From Pseudomonas fluvialis (lineage in GTDB: Bacteria > Pseudomonadota > Gammaproteobacteria > Pseudomonadales > Pseudomonadaceae): 64,000 nt of DNA. The notes beneath the pieces were generated by a model that saw nothing but the letters and a program-made list of their open reading frames with translations, had not been told where the DNA came from and ran no database searches. Positions 27,987 through 37,722 of the stretch are shown here, in pieces. Numbering within the stretch: the first letter of the stretch is position 1; every line of letters begins with the position of its first letter. The translations under genes and the position numbers were made by a program. The stretch lies in contig NZ_NMQV01000023.1 in assembly GCF_002234375.1 (NCBI RefSeq), positions 40,299-104,298 on the forward strand, in the 5' to 3' direction.

Positions 27987-28370
27987 TCAGTCCAGCAGGG
28001 TCATCCAGCTTTCCACGGTGTCATTGCCGTATTGGGCTTTCCACTCTTTCAGGGTTTTGTGATTGCCACCCTTGGTTTCAATCACTTCGCCGGTGTTGGG
28101 GTTTTTGTACTGCTTGGTCTTGCGGCTGCGACGGCTGCTGCTGGCCTTGGCCGGCTGGCTGGCGCGGCTGTTTTTGGCTGCCTGCGGATCAAGAATGGCA
28201 ATGATGGCCGGCAGCGATTTGCCATATTCGGCCATCAGTGCACGCAGTTTCTGCTCGAACTCCAGTTCCTGTTGCAGTTTCTGGTCTTGCGACAGGGCTT
28301 GCAGACGTTGTTGCAGTTCCTCAATGGCTTCCTGGGTGGCGCGGTATTCACTGATCAGCGACGTGCTCAT
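27987..28370 (-). CDS. mvaT: H-NS-like xenogeneic silencer MvaT
   Basis: 127-residue nucleoid protein of the MvaT/MvaU group, found in Pseudomonadales, which binds AT-rich DNA and silences foreign genes. N-terminal coiled-coil oligomerisation domain (about 1-60), a flexible basic linker, and the C-terminal DNA-binding motif KQYKNPNTGEVIETKGGNHK. ATG 28370 gives the natural length; the longer frame upstream is AT-rich promoter DNA. The gene is flanked by an AT-rich upstream region, where autoregulation is expected. Confidence 0.96.
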   Translation of the reverse strand: MSTSLISEYRATQEAIEELQQRLQALSQDQKLQQELEFEQKLRALMAEYGKSLPAIIAILDPQAAKNSRASQPAKASSSRRSRKTKQYKNPNTGEVIETKGGNHKTLKEWKAQYGNDTVESWMTLLD

Positions 28371-28755
28371 GGATATATCCCGTGTGTTGCAGTGATAAAA
28401 AGAATCGGGTTGCGCAGGCGCTGCCGAAATATTTATTCGACACGCTGAACTGTCATGTTGGCTACAACAGACAAACCCAACATTGGCGGCAATGTTAGTC
28501 AGCCTGCATGAGCCTGTAAATGCTGGCTTGAATAAATAAGCAATAATTAACAGGCGTGACCTTCTATTCAAGGTTACGGTATGTGTCATATAAAAACGAC
28601 AAAATGCTCGGTGCGCTTATTGATGATGTGCGGCGCGCCCTGAGGGGGCGATCTGCCCTGCCGAGTTGCCTGTGCTGCATTTGCTCGGCGTTTACCGTGC
28701 CTTTCGTCCACGGCACTGGCTAGAATGGCGCTTTACCTAGAGCGGGAGCCTGTTC
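28371..28755. promoter_or_regulatory. AT-rich divergent promoter region between mvaT and purU
   Basis: 385 bases with no gene. From about 28420 to 28610 it is strikingly AT-rich for this genome (runs such as AATATTTATT and AATAAATAAGCAATAATTAA), which is the kind of DNA MvaT binds, so autoregulation is plausible. The purU side returns to high GC, with GGGAG before its ATG. I could not fix individual promoter boxes with confidence. Confidence 0.6.
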
Positions 28756-29607
28756 ATGCGTACGTTTCGTCTGGTCATTGCCTGTCCGGACCGTGTTGGG
28801 ATTGTTGCCAAGGTCAGTAGTTTCCTGGCTACCTACAATGGCTGGATCACGGAAGCCAGCCACCACTCGGATAATCAGAGTGGCTGGTTCTTTATGCGTC
28901 ATGAGATCCGTGCCGATTCGCTGCCGTTCGACCTGGAGGGTTTTCGTCAGGCCTTCGCGCCGATCGCCCGGGAGTTCGAGATGGAGTGGCGGGTGACCGA
29001 CTCCAGCCAGCGTAAGCGTGTGGTCCTGATGGCCAGTCGCGAGTCGCACTGCCTGGCTGACCTGCTGCATCGCTGGCACAGCGGCGAGCTGGATTGTGAC
29101 ATTCCCTGCGTGATCGCCAATCATGACACGCTGCGTAGCATGGTCGAGTGGCATGGCATTCCCTATCACCATGTGCCGGTCGACCCGCAAGATAAGGCCG
29201 CTGCCTTTGCCGAGGTAGAGCGCCTGGTCCTGGAGCAACAGGCTGACGCCATTGTCCTGGCACGCTACATGCAGATATTACCGCCAGCACTTTGCGAGCG
29301 TTTTGCCCAGCGGGTGATCAACATCCACCATAGCTTCCTGCCGTCCTTCGTCGGGGCCAAGCCTTATCACCAGGCCTCCTTGCGCGGGGTCAAGTTGATT
29401 GGTGCCACCTGCCATTATGTTACCGACGAGCTGGATGCCGGCCCGATCATTGAACAGGATGTGGTACGGGTCAGCCATCGCGACAGCATCGAGGACATGG
29501 TTCGCCTCGGCAAGGATGTGGAAAAGATGGTGCTTTCCCGTGGCTTGCGCTATCACTTGGAAGACCGAGTACTGGTACACGACAACAAAACCGTGGTGTT
29601 CGACTGA
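28756..29607 (+). CDS. purU: Formyltetrahydrofolate deformylase PurU
   Basis: Hydrolyses 10-formyl-tetrahydrofolate to formate and tetrahydrofolate, balancing one-carbon pools. 283 residues: N-terminal ACT domain (about 6-85), then a formyltransferase-like domain with LARYMQILP, the catalytic NIHHSFLPSF and HYVTDELDAGPII (Asn-His-Asp triad). GGGAG lies 8 bases before the ATG. Pseudomonads often have more than one purU copy, so the paralogue number is not fixed. Confidence 0.95.
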   Translation: MRTFRLVIACPDRVGIVAKVSSFLATYNGWITEASHHSDNQSGWFFMRHEIRADSLPFDLEGFRQAFAPIAREFEMEWRVTDSSQRKRVVLMASRESHCLADLLHRWHSGELDCDIPCVIANHDTLRSMVEWHGIPYHHVPVDPQDKAAAFAEVERLVLEQQADAIVLARYMQILPPALCERFAQRVINIHHSFLPSFVGAKPYHQASLRGVKLIGATCHYVTDELDAGPIIEQDVVRVSHRDSIEDMVRLGKDVEKMVLSRGLRYHLEDRVLVHDNKTVVFD

Positions 29608-29644
29608 CCGGCCACCCGGATCAACGCCAACAAGGAGAGCGCAC

Positions 29645-30067
29645 ATGCTCAAGTCGATCAAGGTCGGGGATTACATGACCCGCCATCTGGTGACCTTCCG
29701 CTCGGATATGGACCTGTTCACGGCGATCAATCGTCTGCTCGAACACAATATCTCCGGTGCGCCGGTGGTCGATTCTCAGGGGCACCTGATTGGCTTGCTC
29801 TCGGAGGGTGACTGCCTGCGTGGCATCCTGGCCGGGGCCTATCACGAGGAAGTCGGTGGCAACGTCAGTGCCTACATGGCGCGCGAGGTGGAAACCGTCA
29901 CCTCGCAGACCGATATCATCGAGGCCTCCGAACGCTTCCTGCGCGGCCGTCGACGTCGTCTGCCGGTAGTCGATGACGGTGTGCTGGTCGGACAGATCAG
30001 TCGGCACGACGTGTTGCGTGCGGTGAAGGAGTTTGCCCTGCATGAGCAAGGCAGATCCCGCGGCTGA
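29645..30067 (+). CDS. CBS-domain pair protein
   Basis: 140 residues consisting of two CBS motifs (about 8-65 and 75-135; NISGAPVVDSQGHLIGLLSE, RRLPVVDDGVLVGQISRHD). Such proteins bind adenine nucleotides and act as energy or ligand sensors; the target is unknown. ATG 29645 with AAGGAG 7 bases upstream is the real start; a longer open frame overlapping purU is not used. Follows purU by 37 bases in the same direction. Confidence 0.9.
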   Translation: MLKSIKVGDYMTRHLVTFRSDMDLFTAINRLLEHNISGAPVVDSQGHLIGLLSEGDCLRGILAGAYHEEVGGNVSAYMAREVETVTSQTDIIEASERFLRGRRRRLPVVDDGVLVGQISRHDVLRAVKEFALHEQGRSRG

Positions 30068-30251
30068 ACAGGCGGCCTCGCTGGCCGCCCTGCAGCGTGG
30101 CGCCGCCGGCATGCCGGCGACCCTTGGCGAAGGCTGCACCCGGCGCTTTGACCCGGAGCAACTGAGCGAGGCGCACGGTACCGAGTTCCCTGGTGCTGCT
30201 TGCGCCTGGCAGGCCTGGCTGGCTGCTCAGGCAGATACGCAGAAGGCGTAA
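30042..30251 (+). CDS. Small hypothetical protein overlapping the CBS gene
   Basis: 69-residue frame starting at ATG 30042 (MSKADPAAEQ), with AAGGAG 10 bases upstream and a 26-base overlap with the CBS gene end. The sequence is Ala-rich with a Cys and several Gly (TLGEGCTRRFDPEQL); no family recognised. It ends 6 bases before a strong terminator, which supports it as the last gene of the purU-CBS transcript. Confidence 0.6.
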   Translation: MSKADPAAEQAASLAALQRGAAGMPATLGEGCTRRFDPEQLSEAHGTEFPGAACAWQAWLAAQADTQKA

Positions 30252-30256
30252 CGACA

Positions 30257-30290
30257 CAAAAAAGCCGAGCACTTGCTCGGTTTTTTTTGT
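30257..30290. terminator. Bidirectional terminator after the CBS operon and the chemoreceptor
   Basis: Stem CCGAGC / GCTCGG with loop ACTT, extended by an A-run upstream and eight T downstream (CACAAAAAA ... TTTTTTTTGTG). Serves the + strand genes and the convergent chemoreceptor gene. Confidence 0.93.
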
Positions 30291-30301
30291 GCGCCGCTAC
30301 T

Positions 30302-32191
30302 TCAGATCTTGAAGCTCTCCACCAGTTGCTTGAGGCGTGCAGCCTGTTGCTCCAGTTCGGTGCAGGCACGCAGGGTGGCGTTGAGGTTTTCCACGCCTTC
30401 CTGGTTGAGCGTATTGATCTCGGTGATGTCCATGTTCAGCGACTCGATGACCGAAGTCTGTTCTTCGGTGGCGGTGGCTACCGACTGGTTCATGCCATCG
30501 ATCTCACCGATGCGCTCGGTTACGCTGCCCAGGCTGGAGCCGGCCTGGTTGGCAATTTTTACGCTCTCTTCGCTGTAATGCTGGCTTTCGCTCATGGTGC
30601 CGACCGCTTCGCGGGCACCCACTTGCAGCTCCTCGATCATTTTCTGGATTTCCTGGGCCGACTCCTGGGTGCGGTGGGCCAGGTTGCGAACCTCGTCAGC
30701 GACCACGGCAAAGCCTCGCCCGGCTTCGCCCGCGCGGGCGGCTTCGATGGCAGCGTTGAGGGCCAGCAGGTTGGTCTGTTCGGAGATGCCCTTGATCACT
30801 TCGAGGATCTGCCCGATGTTCACCGTGCGGCTGTTCAGCGCCTCGATGTTCTGGGTAGAGCTGCGAATCTTGCTGGACAGCTCGTTCATGGCACTGATGG
30901 TGCGTTCGACCACATTGCGGCCGTCCTCGGCCAGGTGGCGTGCGGTGGAAGCCTGGTGTGAGGCGTCGGCGGCGTTGCGGGCGATTTCCTGGGCGGCCGC
31001 GCCCAGCTCGTTGATCGCCGCGGCGACACTGTTGGTGCGCTGCGCCTGCTCATCGGAGTTGTGCATGGACGAGTTGGAGGCGTTCACCACCAGCTTGGCC
31101 ACTTCGTTGACCTGCAGGGTGGCCGAGGACACTTCGCGTATCGAGGCGTGGATACGTTCGACGAAGCGATTGAAGGCGCTGGCCAGCAGGCCGAACTCGT
31201 CGTTGCTGTCATTGTGGATGCGCTTGGTCAGGTCGCCTTCGCCCTGGGCGATGTCCTGCATGGCGCGTCCCAGTTGATTGAGCGGACGCATCAGTACGCG
31301 AATCAGCAGGCCGAGCAGGAAGATGATCAGCACCACGGCGACCAGCGTAGCGACCAATGCGGTGGCGCGGAATTCGCGGAGCGAGGCATAGGCCTTGTTC
31401 TTGTCGATGGACAGGCCGATATGCCATTGCACCGAGGGCAAACCACTGATGGCGGCAAAGGTCAGCAGGCGTGGCTGGCCATTGAGGCTGACTTCGCTGA
31501 GCTGGCTGCTGATCGCCGGGGTGTTCTGTGGGAACAGATCACGCAGGTTCTTCATCACCAGCGACTTGTCCGGATGGACGAGAATCTGTCCGTTGCTGCT
31601 GACCAGAAAGGCATAGCCCATGCCGCCGAAATCCAGGGCGTTGATGGTCTTGACCAGGGTGTCCAGGCTCAGGTCGCCAGCAGCCACACCGACCGGGCGG
31701 CCCGCTTCGCGAACCGGGCTGGCAATAGTGATGATCAGCTGGTTGGTCGACGCATCGATATAGGGCTCGGTGAGCGTGCTGCCTCCCGCGCTGATGGCGT
31801 CCTTGTACCAGGGGCGGGTGCGCGGGTCATAGTCGGCGGGCATTTCATCGTCAGGTCGCATGATGAAGCTGCCGTCATCGGCGCCCAGGTAGCTGAACAT
31901 GAAGGTCTTGCCATACACCGGCTGTTCCAGCAGCGACTCCAGGGCCTGCTGGCTACGGTCCCGGCCCAGGTTTTGTGCCAGGGCCTCGACCAGCAGGATG
32001 CGCCCGGACAGCCAGCTTTCGATGTTGCTGGCGGTGACCTGGCCCATCTCGTTGAGGTAACCGTCGAGGTTGCGGTTGATGCTGTTGCGCTGCAGGTAGT
32101 CGTTGTACAGGGTGAACAGGCTGAAGGCGCCGATCACTACCAGCGAGGCGGCGAGCAAGATCTTGTGGCGAAATTTCAGATTCTTGAGCAT
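30302..32191 (-). CDS. Methyl-accepting chemotaxis protein with dCache domain (PctA/PctB-like)
   Basis: 629-residue membrane chemoreceptor. First membrane helix about 11-30, periplasmic dCache_1 domain about 32-275, second helix about 277-300, HAMP, then the signalling hairpin with tip [19 protein letters not shown]. The ligand domain carries the amino-acid-binding pattern RPWYKDA ... PYIDA ... GDLSLD (YxxxxRxWY-Y-D type), so L-amino acids are the likely attractants. The gene context after purU matches pctA/B/C in P. aeruginosa. Which paralogue it is cannot be fixed. Confidence 0.92.
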   Translation of the reverse strand: MLKNLKFRHKILLAASLVVIGAFSLFTLYNDYLQRNSINRNLDGYLNEMGQVTASNIESWLSGRILLVEALAQNLGRDRSQQALESLLEQPVYGKTFMFSYLGADDGSFIMRPDDEMPADYDPRTRPWYKDAISAGGSTLTEPYIDASTNQLIITIASPVREAGRPVGVAAGDLSLDTLVKTINALDFGGMGYAFLVSSNGQILVHPDKSLVMKNLRDLFPQNTPAISSQLSEVSLNGQPRLLTFAAISGLPSVQWHIGLSIDKNKAYASLREFRATALVATLVAVVLIIFLLGLLIRVLMRPLNQLGRAMQDIAQGEGDLTKRIHNDSNDEFGLLASAFNRFVERIHASIREVSSATLQVNEVAKLVVNASNSSMHNSDEQAQRTNSVAAAINELGAAAQEIARNAADASHQASTARHLAEDGRNVVERTISAMNELSSKIRSSTQNIEALNSRTVNIGQILEVIKGISEQTNLLALNAAIEAARAGEAGRGFAVVADEVRNLAHRTQESAQEIQKMIEELQVGAREAVGTMSESQHYSEESVKIANQAGSSLGSVTERIGEIDGMNQSVATATEEQTSVIESLNMDITEINTLNQEGVENLNATLRACTELEQQAARLKQLVESFKI

Positions 32192-32271
32192 GGCTTCTAT
32201 GTCCAGGTGAGGTGGCTCCAGCCGGGTTATCGGTTACTGTTGAGTAAAGCTTGAACCCACAGGAAGACAAG

Positions 32272-33738
32272 ATGGAAAAAATCACCGAGTTGCTGCTGGG
32301 CGCGCGTGCCGATGGCCAGCCGCAAGGCCAGAGTCTGCGCCTGGGCAATCGTCATGGGTTGATCGCCGGAGCCACCGGCACCGGCAAGACCGTGACCCTG
32401 CAGCGCTTGATCGAAGGCTTCAGTGATGCCGGGGTCAGTGTGTTTGCTGCCGATATCAAAGGCGATTTGTGTGGCCTGGGAGCAGCCGCTACCCCGCAGG
32501 GCAAGATTGCCGAGCGCATTGCCCAGATGAGTTTCCTCAACTACCGCAGCCAGGCTTACCCGCTGACCCTCTGGGATGTGCACGGGCAGACCGGCCATCC
32601 GCTACGTACTACCCTCAGCGAAATGGGCCCGCTGCTGCTGGGCAGCCTGCTGCAGCTCAGCGACAGCCAGCAGGCCGCGCTCTATGCGGTATTTCGCGTG
32701 GCGGATCGCGAGGGCTTGCTGTTGCTGGATCTGAAAGACCTCAAGGCCTTGCTTCAGCATCTTGGCGAGCAGCCCACGGTGCTTGGCGAGGATGCCGCGC
32801 TGTTCACCAAGGCCTCGGCACAGGCCTTGCAGCGGCGGCTGGCGACGCTGGAGCAGCAGGGCTGCGAAGCGCTATTCGGTGAGCCGGCGCTGCAACTGGC
32901 CGATCTGTTGCAGCCGGCCGCTGATGGCCGCGGGATGATTCATCTGCTGGATGCCAGCCGGCTGATCCACGAATCACCCAAGCTGTACGCGATCTTCCTG
33001 TGCTGGTTGCTGGCTGAGCTGTTCGAGCAACTGCCCGAGCGAGGCGATGCCGAGCGGCCTTTACTGGCGCTGTTCTTCGATGAAGCACACCTGCTTTTCC
33101 ATGACACCCCGAAAGCCTTGCAGGAGCGCCTGGAGCAGGTGGTGCGGCTGGTCCGTTCCAAGGGTGTCGGGGTGTATTTCGTCACGCAGAGCCCCAGCGA
33201 CCTGCCCGATCCGGTACTGGCCCAGTTGGGATTGCGCATCGTACATGGCCTGCGTGCCTTCACGGCGGCCGAGCAACGCAGCCTCAAGGCGGTGGCTGAT
33301 GGTTTTCGCAGCAACCCGGCGTTCGATACGCGCAGCCGTCTCAGTGAGCTGGGCATTGGCGAGGCGCTGATCAGCAGCCTGGAGAGCAGCGGCATTCCCG
33401 GGCGCGTCGAGCATGTGTGGATTGCCCCGCCGCAGTCGCGCATCGGCCCGTTGCTGGCCGAGGAGCGTCGCGCGCTGATCACGAATTCGGCGTTGCGCGG
33501 GCGTTATGACCAGGCGATTGATCGCCACTCGGCCTACGAAATGCTGCGCGAACGCGCCCTGCAGGCGACCCCCGCGCAGGCGACCGGCCAGCCCGTGCCG
33601 GGGGCCGGCTCTCCGGCCCTGGAGGCATTGGGTGAGGTTGCCGGGCAGGTGCTCAAGAGTGCGGTGCGTCAGGCGGCCAACCAACTGGGGCGGCAGCTGG
33701 TGCGTGGCTTGCTGGGGTCGCTGCTGGGCAAGCGTTGA
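32272..33738 (+). CDS. HerA-like ATPase, DUF853/YjgR family
   Basis: 488-residue P-loop ATPase. Walker A GATGTGKT (about residues 32-39), Walker [14 protein letters not shown], and QSPSDLPD in the middle; DUF853 proteins are relatives of HerA/FtsK translocases with unknown role. The start ATG 32272 has AGGA about 7 bases upstream; a TTG seven codons earlier is less likely. The C-terminal ~60 residues are Pro/Gly-rich followed by a basic tail. Divergent from the chemoreceptor gene. Confidence 0.85.
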   Translation: MEKITELLLGARADGQPQGQSLRLGNRHGLIAGATGTGKTVTLQRLIEGFSDAGVSVFAADIKGDLCGLGAAATPQGKIAERIAQMSFLNYRSQAYPLTLWDVHGQTGHPLRTTLSEMGPLLLGSLLQLSDSQQAALYAVFRVADREGLLLLDLKDLKALLQHLGEQPTVLGEDAALFTKASAQALQRRLATLEQQGCEALFGEPALQLADLLQPAADGRGMIHLLDASRLIHESPKLYAIFLCWLLAELFEQLPERGDAERPLLALFFDEAHLLFHDTPKALQERLEQVVRLVRSKGVGVYFVTQSPSDLPDPVLAQLGLRIVHGLRAFTAAEQRSLKAVADGFRSNPAFDTRSRLSELGIGEALISSLESSGIPGRVEHVWIAPPQSRIGPLLAEERRALITNSALRGRYDQAIDRHSAYEMLRERALQATPAQATGQPVPGAGSPALEALGEVAGQVLKSAVRQAANQLGRQLVRGLLGSLLGKR

Positions 33739-33739
33739 G

Positions 33740-33943
33740 TCAGGGCTCGGCGGGTGCTTGCAAGTCCCTGGCGATCTTTTCCAGTTCGCTGGCAAACGCC
33801 TGGTCCTGTACCGAGGGGCGCTTGCGCCAGGGTTTGCGTTCGGGTTCCGGCTGGGCGGCGTAGAGGGTCACTTCGCCGCCATAGACATCCTTGTAACGTT
33901 GCGCCTGACGCTCCAGTTCAGCGCGCAGTTGGTCTTTGTTCAC
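33740..33943 (-). CDS. Small hypothetical protein, charged
   Basis: 67 residues if GTG 33943 is the start (GGAAGAG just upstream); a GTG four codons earlier is the alternative. Mostly charged and helical ([20 protein letters not shown]) with a Pro-rich middle. No family recognised. It abuts the convergent HerA-like gene with one base between stops. Probably real because the base composition follows coding periodicity and the start has a good ribosome-binding site. Confidence 0.62.
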   Translation of the reverse strand: MNKDQLRAELERQAQRYKDVYGGEVTLYAAQPEPERKPWRKRPSVQDQAFASELEKIARDLQAPAEP

Positions 33944-34132
33944 GGGCTCTTCCACAGATCAAAACAGCGCAGGGCAGGCTGGAGAACCGCCACCGCAACA
34001 GTTGGGCGCGGCGTGCAGGGCCGCGCGCCGCGCATCCTCGCTGATTCGCCCCAGCCTCGCAAGTGCAGGCCAGGCGTCGCTTGCGGTAAGCTGCCGGGCA
34101 TCGATGCCTGAGCCTTGCCCGTGGAGAGTCCC

Positions 34133-35308
34133 GTGCCCGCTGCGCGTTCACTGATTGTCTGGCTACTGATTCTCTGCACTGGGCTGGCCTGGTGGTGGTG
34201 GCAGGTTGCGCGTGGCCCGGAAGTGGCGGCGTACCGCCTGGAGCTGCGCCCGTTGGTCCAGCGCGTGGTGGCCAGCGGCGAAGTGGGTAATCAGTCGGTG
34301 GCCCAGGTCGGCAGCGAGATCACCGGGGTGGTGGCCGAACGCTATGTACGTGAAGGCGACTCGGTGCAGGCCGGCCAGTTGCTGCTGCGCCTGCAGGATG
34401 ACGAGCAGCGCGCACGCCTGGCGGAAGCCGAGGCAGCGTTGCGTCAGCTGACTGATTCGTTGCGCCCGCAAGCTGAGGCGGCCTTGCGCGAGGCACGCCA
34501 CAACCATGCCCAGGCCTTGCGCGAGTACCAGCGGCGCGAGGCCTTGCGACAGCGCCAGTTGCTGTCACTGGAGCAGTTGGAGCAGGCCCGTCGTATCGAG
34601 CGCAGCCTGCGTGTGGCGCTGGAACGCGCCGAGCTGGCTGCCGCGGCCCTGGCGCCGGGCGGTAGTGAGCAACAGGTGCTGGAACAACGCCTGCAGGCGG
34701 CGCGGGCCAATCTGGCCAAGACGCGCATCCATGCCCAGGTCGCGGGCACGGTGCAGAACCGTGCCGTGGAACCGGGCGACCTGGTGCAGCCGGGGCGTAC
34801 CCTGCTGCAGATTGCCCGCGCCGACAGCCGCGAGATCATCCTGCCGCTGGATGAAAAGAATATTGCCGCCCTGGCGCTGGGGCAGCCCGCCCAGGTGGCG
34901 GCTGATGCCTACCCCGAACAGTGGCTGGCCGCGCGGGTCAGTTTCATTGCACCGAATGTCGACAGCAGTCGCGGGACCCTCGATGTGCATCTGGAGTTGC
35001 TTGAAGCGGCCGACTTCCTGCGTTACGGCATGACCGTCTCGGTGAATATCGAAACCGCCCGCCGCGAGCAGGCCCTGGTGCTGGCCAATGACGCACTGTT
35101 GCAGCGCCAAGGGCGCCAGGCGCAGGTGCAGCGGGTGCGTGATGGTCGCGTGGAAGCACTGAGCGTGCGTCTGGGGCTGCAGGGCGACAGTCACAGCGAA
35201 GTACTCGACGGCCTTGCGGAAGGCGATCTGCTGCTGGCAGAGCCAGCGCAAGTGGGGCAGCAGGTACGCGTGCGCCTATTGCCTGGGTTGGCGGCGGAGC
35301 AGGAGTAG
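34133..35308 (+). CDS. HlyD/MacA-type periplasmic adaptor protein
   Basis: 391 residues. N-terminal membrane anchor (about 5-22), lipoyl-like half motifs (AQVGSEITGVVAERYVREGD and HAQVAGTVQNRAVEPGDLV), a central coiled-coil hairpin (about 85-200) and a beta-barrel domain. This is the adaptor of a tripartite export pump; no outer-membrane channel is encoded nearby. I choose GTG 34133 with GGAG 6 bases upstream. Followed after 3 bases by the permease gene. Confidence 0.87.
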   Translation: MPAARSLIVWLLILCTGLAWWWWQVARGPEVAAYRLELRPLVQRVVASGEVGNQSVAQVGSEITGVVAERYVREGDSVQAGQLLLRLQDDEQRARLAEAEAALRQLTDSLRPQAEAALREARHNHAQALREYQRREALRQRQLLSLEQLEQARRIERSLRVALERAELAAAALAPGGSEQQVLEQRLQAARANLAKTRIHAQVAGTVQNRAVEPGDLVQPGRTLLQIARADSREIILPLDEKNIAALALGQPAQVAADAYPEQWLAARVSFIAPNVDSSRGTLDVHLELLEAADFLRYGMTVSVNIETARREQALVLANDALLQRQGRQAQVQRVRDGRVEALSVRLGLQGDSHSEVLDGLAEGDLLLAEPAQVGQQVRVRLLPGLAAEQE

Positions 35309-35311
35309 CGC

Positions 35312-36535
35312 ATGCCGCAAGCCTGGCGCACACACTGGACGGAATGGCTGATTGCCTTGCGCTTTCTCCTCGAAAACCGCCAGCAAAGCCTGCTGATCAT
35401 CCTGGGGATTGCCGTCGGCTCGGCGGTGATCGTCTTTATCACCGCGCTGATTACTGGCCTGCAGGCCAACGTGGTGGAGCGCACCCTGGGTAGTCAGGCG
35501 CATATCCGCATCCTGCCGCCGGATGAGTTCAACCGCCTGGCTCCGCTGGCCGATGGCAGCCAGTTGTTGCTGCGGGAAAGCCCACGCGCACAGCGCTTGC
35601 GCTCGATCAGCAACTGGCAGGCGCTGCTGGCACTGCTCGACGAGCATCCTCAGGTACGGGCAGTCTCGCCGGTAGTCAGTGGTCCGGCGCTGGCCCGGCG
35701 TGGCGTGGCACGTACCTCGGTAGCCCTGCTCGGCGTGGACCTGCCGCGCTACCTGCGGATCATCCCGTTGCAGCGGCACATGCGTGCCGGCACGCTGCGC
35801 CTGGCCGCCGACCAGGCGCTGATTGGTCAACAGCTCGCCGAGGAACTGGGCCTGGGCATCGGCGACAAGTTGCGCCTGGACGCGGGGGGCGGGCGTGACG
35901 CGGTAGTGGATATTGTCGGCATCTTCGAGCTGGGGGTCCGCGAGCTGGACACCCGTTATGTCTACCTGGAACTCAAACAGGCGCAAACCCTGCTCGACTT
36001 GCCGGGTGGCGTGACCGTGCTGGAAACCACGGTGGATGACATCTTCGCGGCCGAGCAGGTGGCCCAGCGCCTGCAACGGCTGACCGGGCTGAAGGTGCAG
36101 AGCTGGATGGAGACCAATGGACAGCTGCTCAATGCGCTGAGTTCGCAGAGCATGACCACGCAGATGATTCGCTTGTTCGTCGGCATTTCGGTGGCTTTCG
36201 GTATTGCCAGCGTGCTGGCGGTCAGCGTCGTTCAGCGCACGCGTGAGATTGGCATCCTGCGGGCCATGGGTAGCCCGCGTGGGCAAATCCTGCGGGTTTT
36301 CCTGATCCAGGGTGGTCTGTTCGGCCTGTGTGGTTCTGCAGTGGGCGGCCTGGCCGGCTGGGGATTGATCCAGCTGTTCAATCTGTTTGGCAAGCGCCTG
36401 TTTGAAATCAGTGTGGCTCCTGATCTGATTCCCCTGGCCATGTTGGTGGCCAGTCTCAGTGGGGTGCTGGCAGCGGCCTGGCCGGCGCGCCGCGCCGCGC
36501 TCCTCGATCCGGCGGTGGCCATCCGCTATGTCTGA
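35312..36535 (+). CDS. FtsX-like ABC transporter permease (MacB/LolC-type)
   Basis: 407 residues with four membrane helices: one near the N-terminus (about 30-50) and three in the C-terminal half (about 285-400), with a large periplasmic domain in between (MacB_PCD type). Ends [25 protein letters not shown], the FtsX-domain signature. The ATPase is on a separate gene, as for LolCDE and unlike MacB. Start at ATG 35333 in MPQAWRTHW context is consistent with the 3-base gap from the adaptor gene. Confidence 0.88.
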   Translation: MPQAWRTHWTEWLIALRFLLENRQQSLLIILGIAVGSAVIVFITALITGLQANVVERTLGSQAHIRILPPDEFNRLAPLADGSQLLLRESPRAQRLRSISNWQALLALLDEHPQVRAVSPVVSGPALARRGVARTSVALLGVDLPRYLRIIPLQRHMRAGTLRLAADQALIGQQLAEELGLGIGDKLRLDAGGGRDAVVDIVGIFELGVRELDTRYVYLELKQAQTLLDLPGGVTVLETTVDDIFAAEQVAQRLQRLTGLKVQSWMETNGQLLNALSSQSMTTQMIRLFVGISVAFGIASVLAVSVVQRTREIGILRAMGSPRGQILRVFLIQGGLFGLCGSAVGGLAGWGLIQLFNLFGKRLFEISVAPDLIPLAMLVASLSGVLAAAWPARRAALLDPAVAIRYV

Positions 36536-37217
36536 ATCGCGTGAAATACTGCGCCTGCAAGGGCTGGGCAAGGTCTACAACCCAGGCACGCCTCAGGAGA
36601 GCAGGGTGCTGCAAGACATCGAGCTCACCCTGCGGGGTGGTGAGTTGTGCGCGCTGATCGGCCCGTCCGGCTCTGGCAAGAGTACCTTGCTGAACCAGAT
36701 CGGCCTGCTCGATCAGCCGAGCAGTGGTGAGCTGTATCTGCTGGGCCAGGCCACCTCGCGGCTGGATGACGCACAGCGCACGCGACTGCGTAACCAGGCC
36801 CTGGGTTTCGTGTTCCAGTTTCACCACCTGATCAGTGCCTTCAGTGTGCTGGACAACGTGTTGATGCCCTTGATGATCCGTAGCGGCCGGCCCAGCGCCG
36901 AGCAGCGCCAGCTGGCGCACGAGCTGCTGGGGGAAGTCGGTCTTGGTGCGTTTGCCGACAAGCCGGCGGGGCAGCTGTCGGGCGGTCAGCAGCAACGGGT
37001 AGCCATCGCCCGTGCCCTGGTCACCCGACCGCCGCTGCTGCTGGCCGACGAGCCGACCGGCAATCTGGACAGCCGCAGCGCAGAGGGAGTGTTCAGTCTT
37101 TTCGAGCGAATCAACCAGCAGTTTGACTGTGCCATCCTGCTGGTCACCCATGACCCGCGCCTGGCAGCGCGCTGCGCGCGGCAGGTGATCCTGGTGGATG
37201 GGCGCATCCAGCCCTGA
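36528..37217 (+). CDS. ABC transporter ATP-binding protein (LolD/MacB-type)
   Basis: 229-residue ATPase partner of the FtsX-like permease. Walker [11 protein letters not shown]-loop FQFHHLI, signature [15 protein letters not shown], Walker [13 protein letters not shown] and switch His in LLVTHDP. ATG 36528 overlaps the permease stop by 8 bases. With the adaptor upstream this makes a complete inner-membrane export module; substrate unknown (lipids, peptides or macrolide-like compounds are typical for the class). Confidence 0.93.
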   Translation: MSESREILRLQGLGKVYNPGTPQESRVLQDIELTLRGGELCALIGPSGSGKSTLLNQIGLLDQPSSGELYLLGQATSRLDDAQRTRLRNQALGFVFQFHHLISAFSVLDNVLMPLMIRSGRPSAEQRQLAHELLGEVGLGAFADKPAGQLSGGQQQRVAIARALVTRPPLLLADEPTGNLDSRSAEGVFSLFERINQQFDCAILLVTHDPRLAARCARQVILVDGRIQP

Positions 37218-37226
37218 ATGTCGGGG

Positions 37227-37613
37227 TCAGGCGACTTGCCGTAGCAAGGCCTGGGCCTGCTCTGCGCTGAGCGGGTTGCCCAGATGCAAGCGCACCTGAT
37301 GGGCGCCGGCTGACAAGCCCAGCTCGCGCAGCAGGCGCTCTTCCACCTCGCTCAGCCCGCCCTCGCACAGAGCCATGGGATGCAGCAGTAGCCGTGGGCT
37401 GCGCTTTACCCAGCCCTTGCCGGGCAACTGACCCAGCGCTTCACGCAGGCAGCGGCTGGCCTGGCTGAACTGGCCGACCAGCAGGCGCGAGCTGGTGAAG
37501 CCCGGGTTGGCTTGTACCTGCAGCTGTGGATAGGGCGGCTCCAGCAGTGTCAGCTGAAAAGCGTCGGGCATGATTTGTACATAAAAGTCGCAGGCAAACA
37601 GTTGGCGCAACAC
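37227..37613 (-). CDS. Hypothetical protein
   Basis: 128 residues, no family recognised. N-terminal [19 protein letters not shown] looks like a beta-strand/actin-fold-like opening; the rest alternates strands and helices ([19 protein letters not shown]). No signal peptide or membrane helix. Convergent with the ABC gene (9-base gap) and divergent from hrpA. The codon pattern looks coding, so I believe it is expressed. Confidence 0.65.
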   Translation of the reverse strand: MLRQLFACDFYVQIMPDAFQLTLLEPPYPQLQVQANPGFTSSRLLVGQFSQASRCLREALGQLPGKGWVKRSPRLLLHPMALCEGGLSEVEERLLRELGLSAGAHQVRLHLGNPLSAEQAQALLRQVA

Positions 37614-37722
37614 GGTGCAGGTCCTTTTGCGAAATGGGCAGGTGCTATTGCAACACAGGGCAGGCCCGGACAGCGGGTAAAATCTGCGACAATCGCCACC
37701 CTTTGTTCAGCCGATCCACGCC

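Noticed and set aside
31061..32254. 397-codon + strand frame opposite the PctA/B-like chemoreceptor
   Set aside because: Shadow of the minus-strand receptor, whose dCache, HAMP and signalling motifs are all clear.
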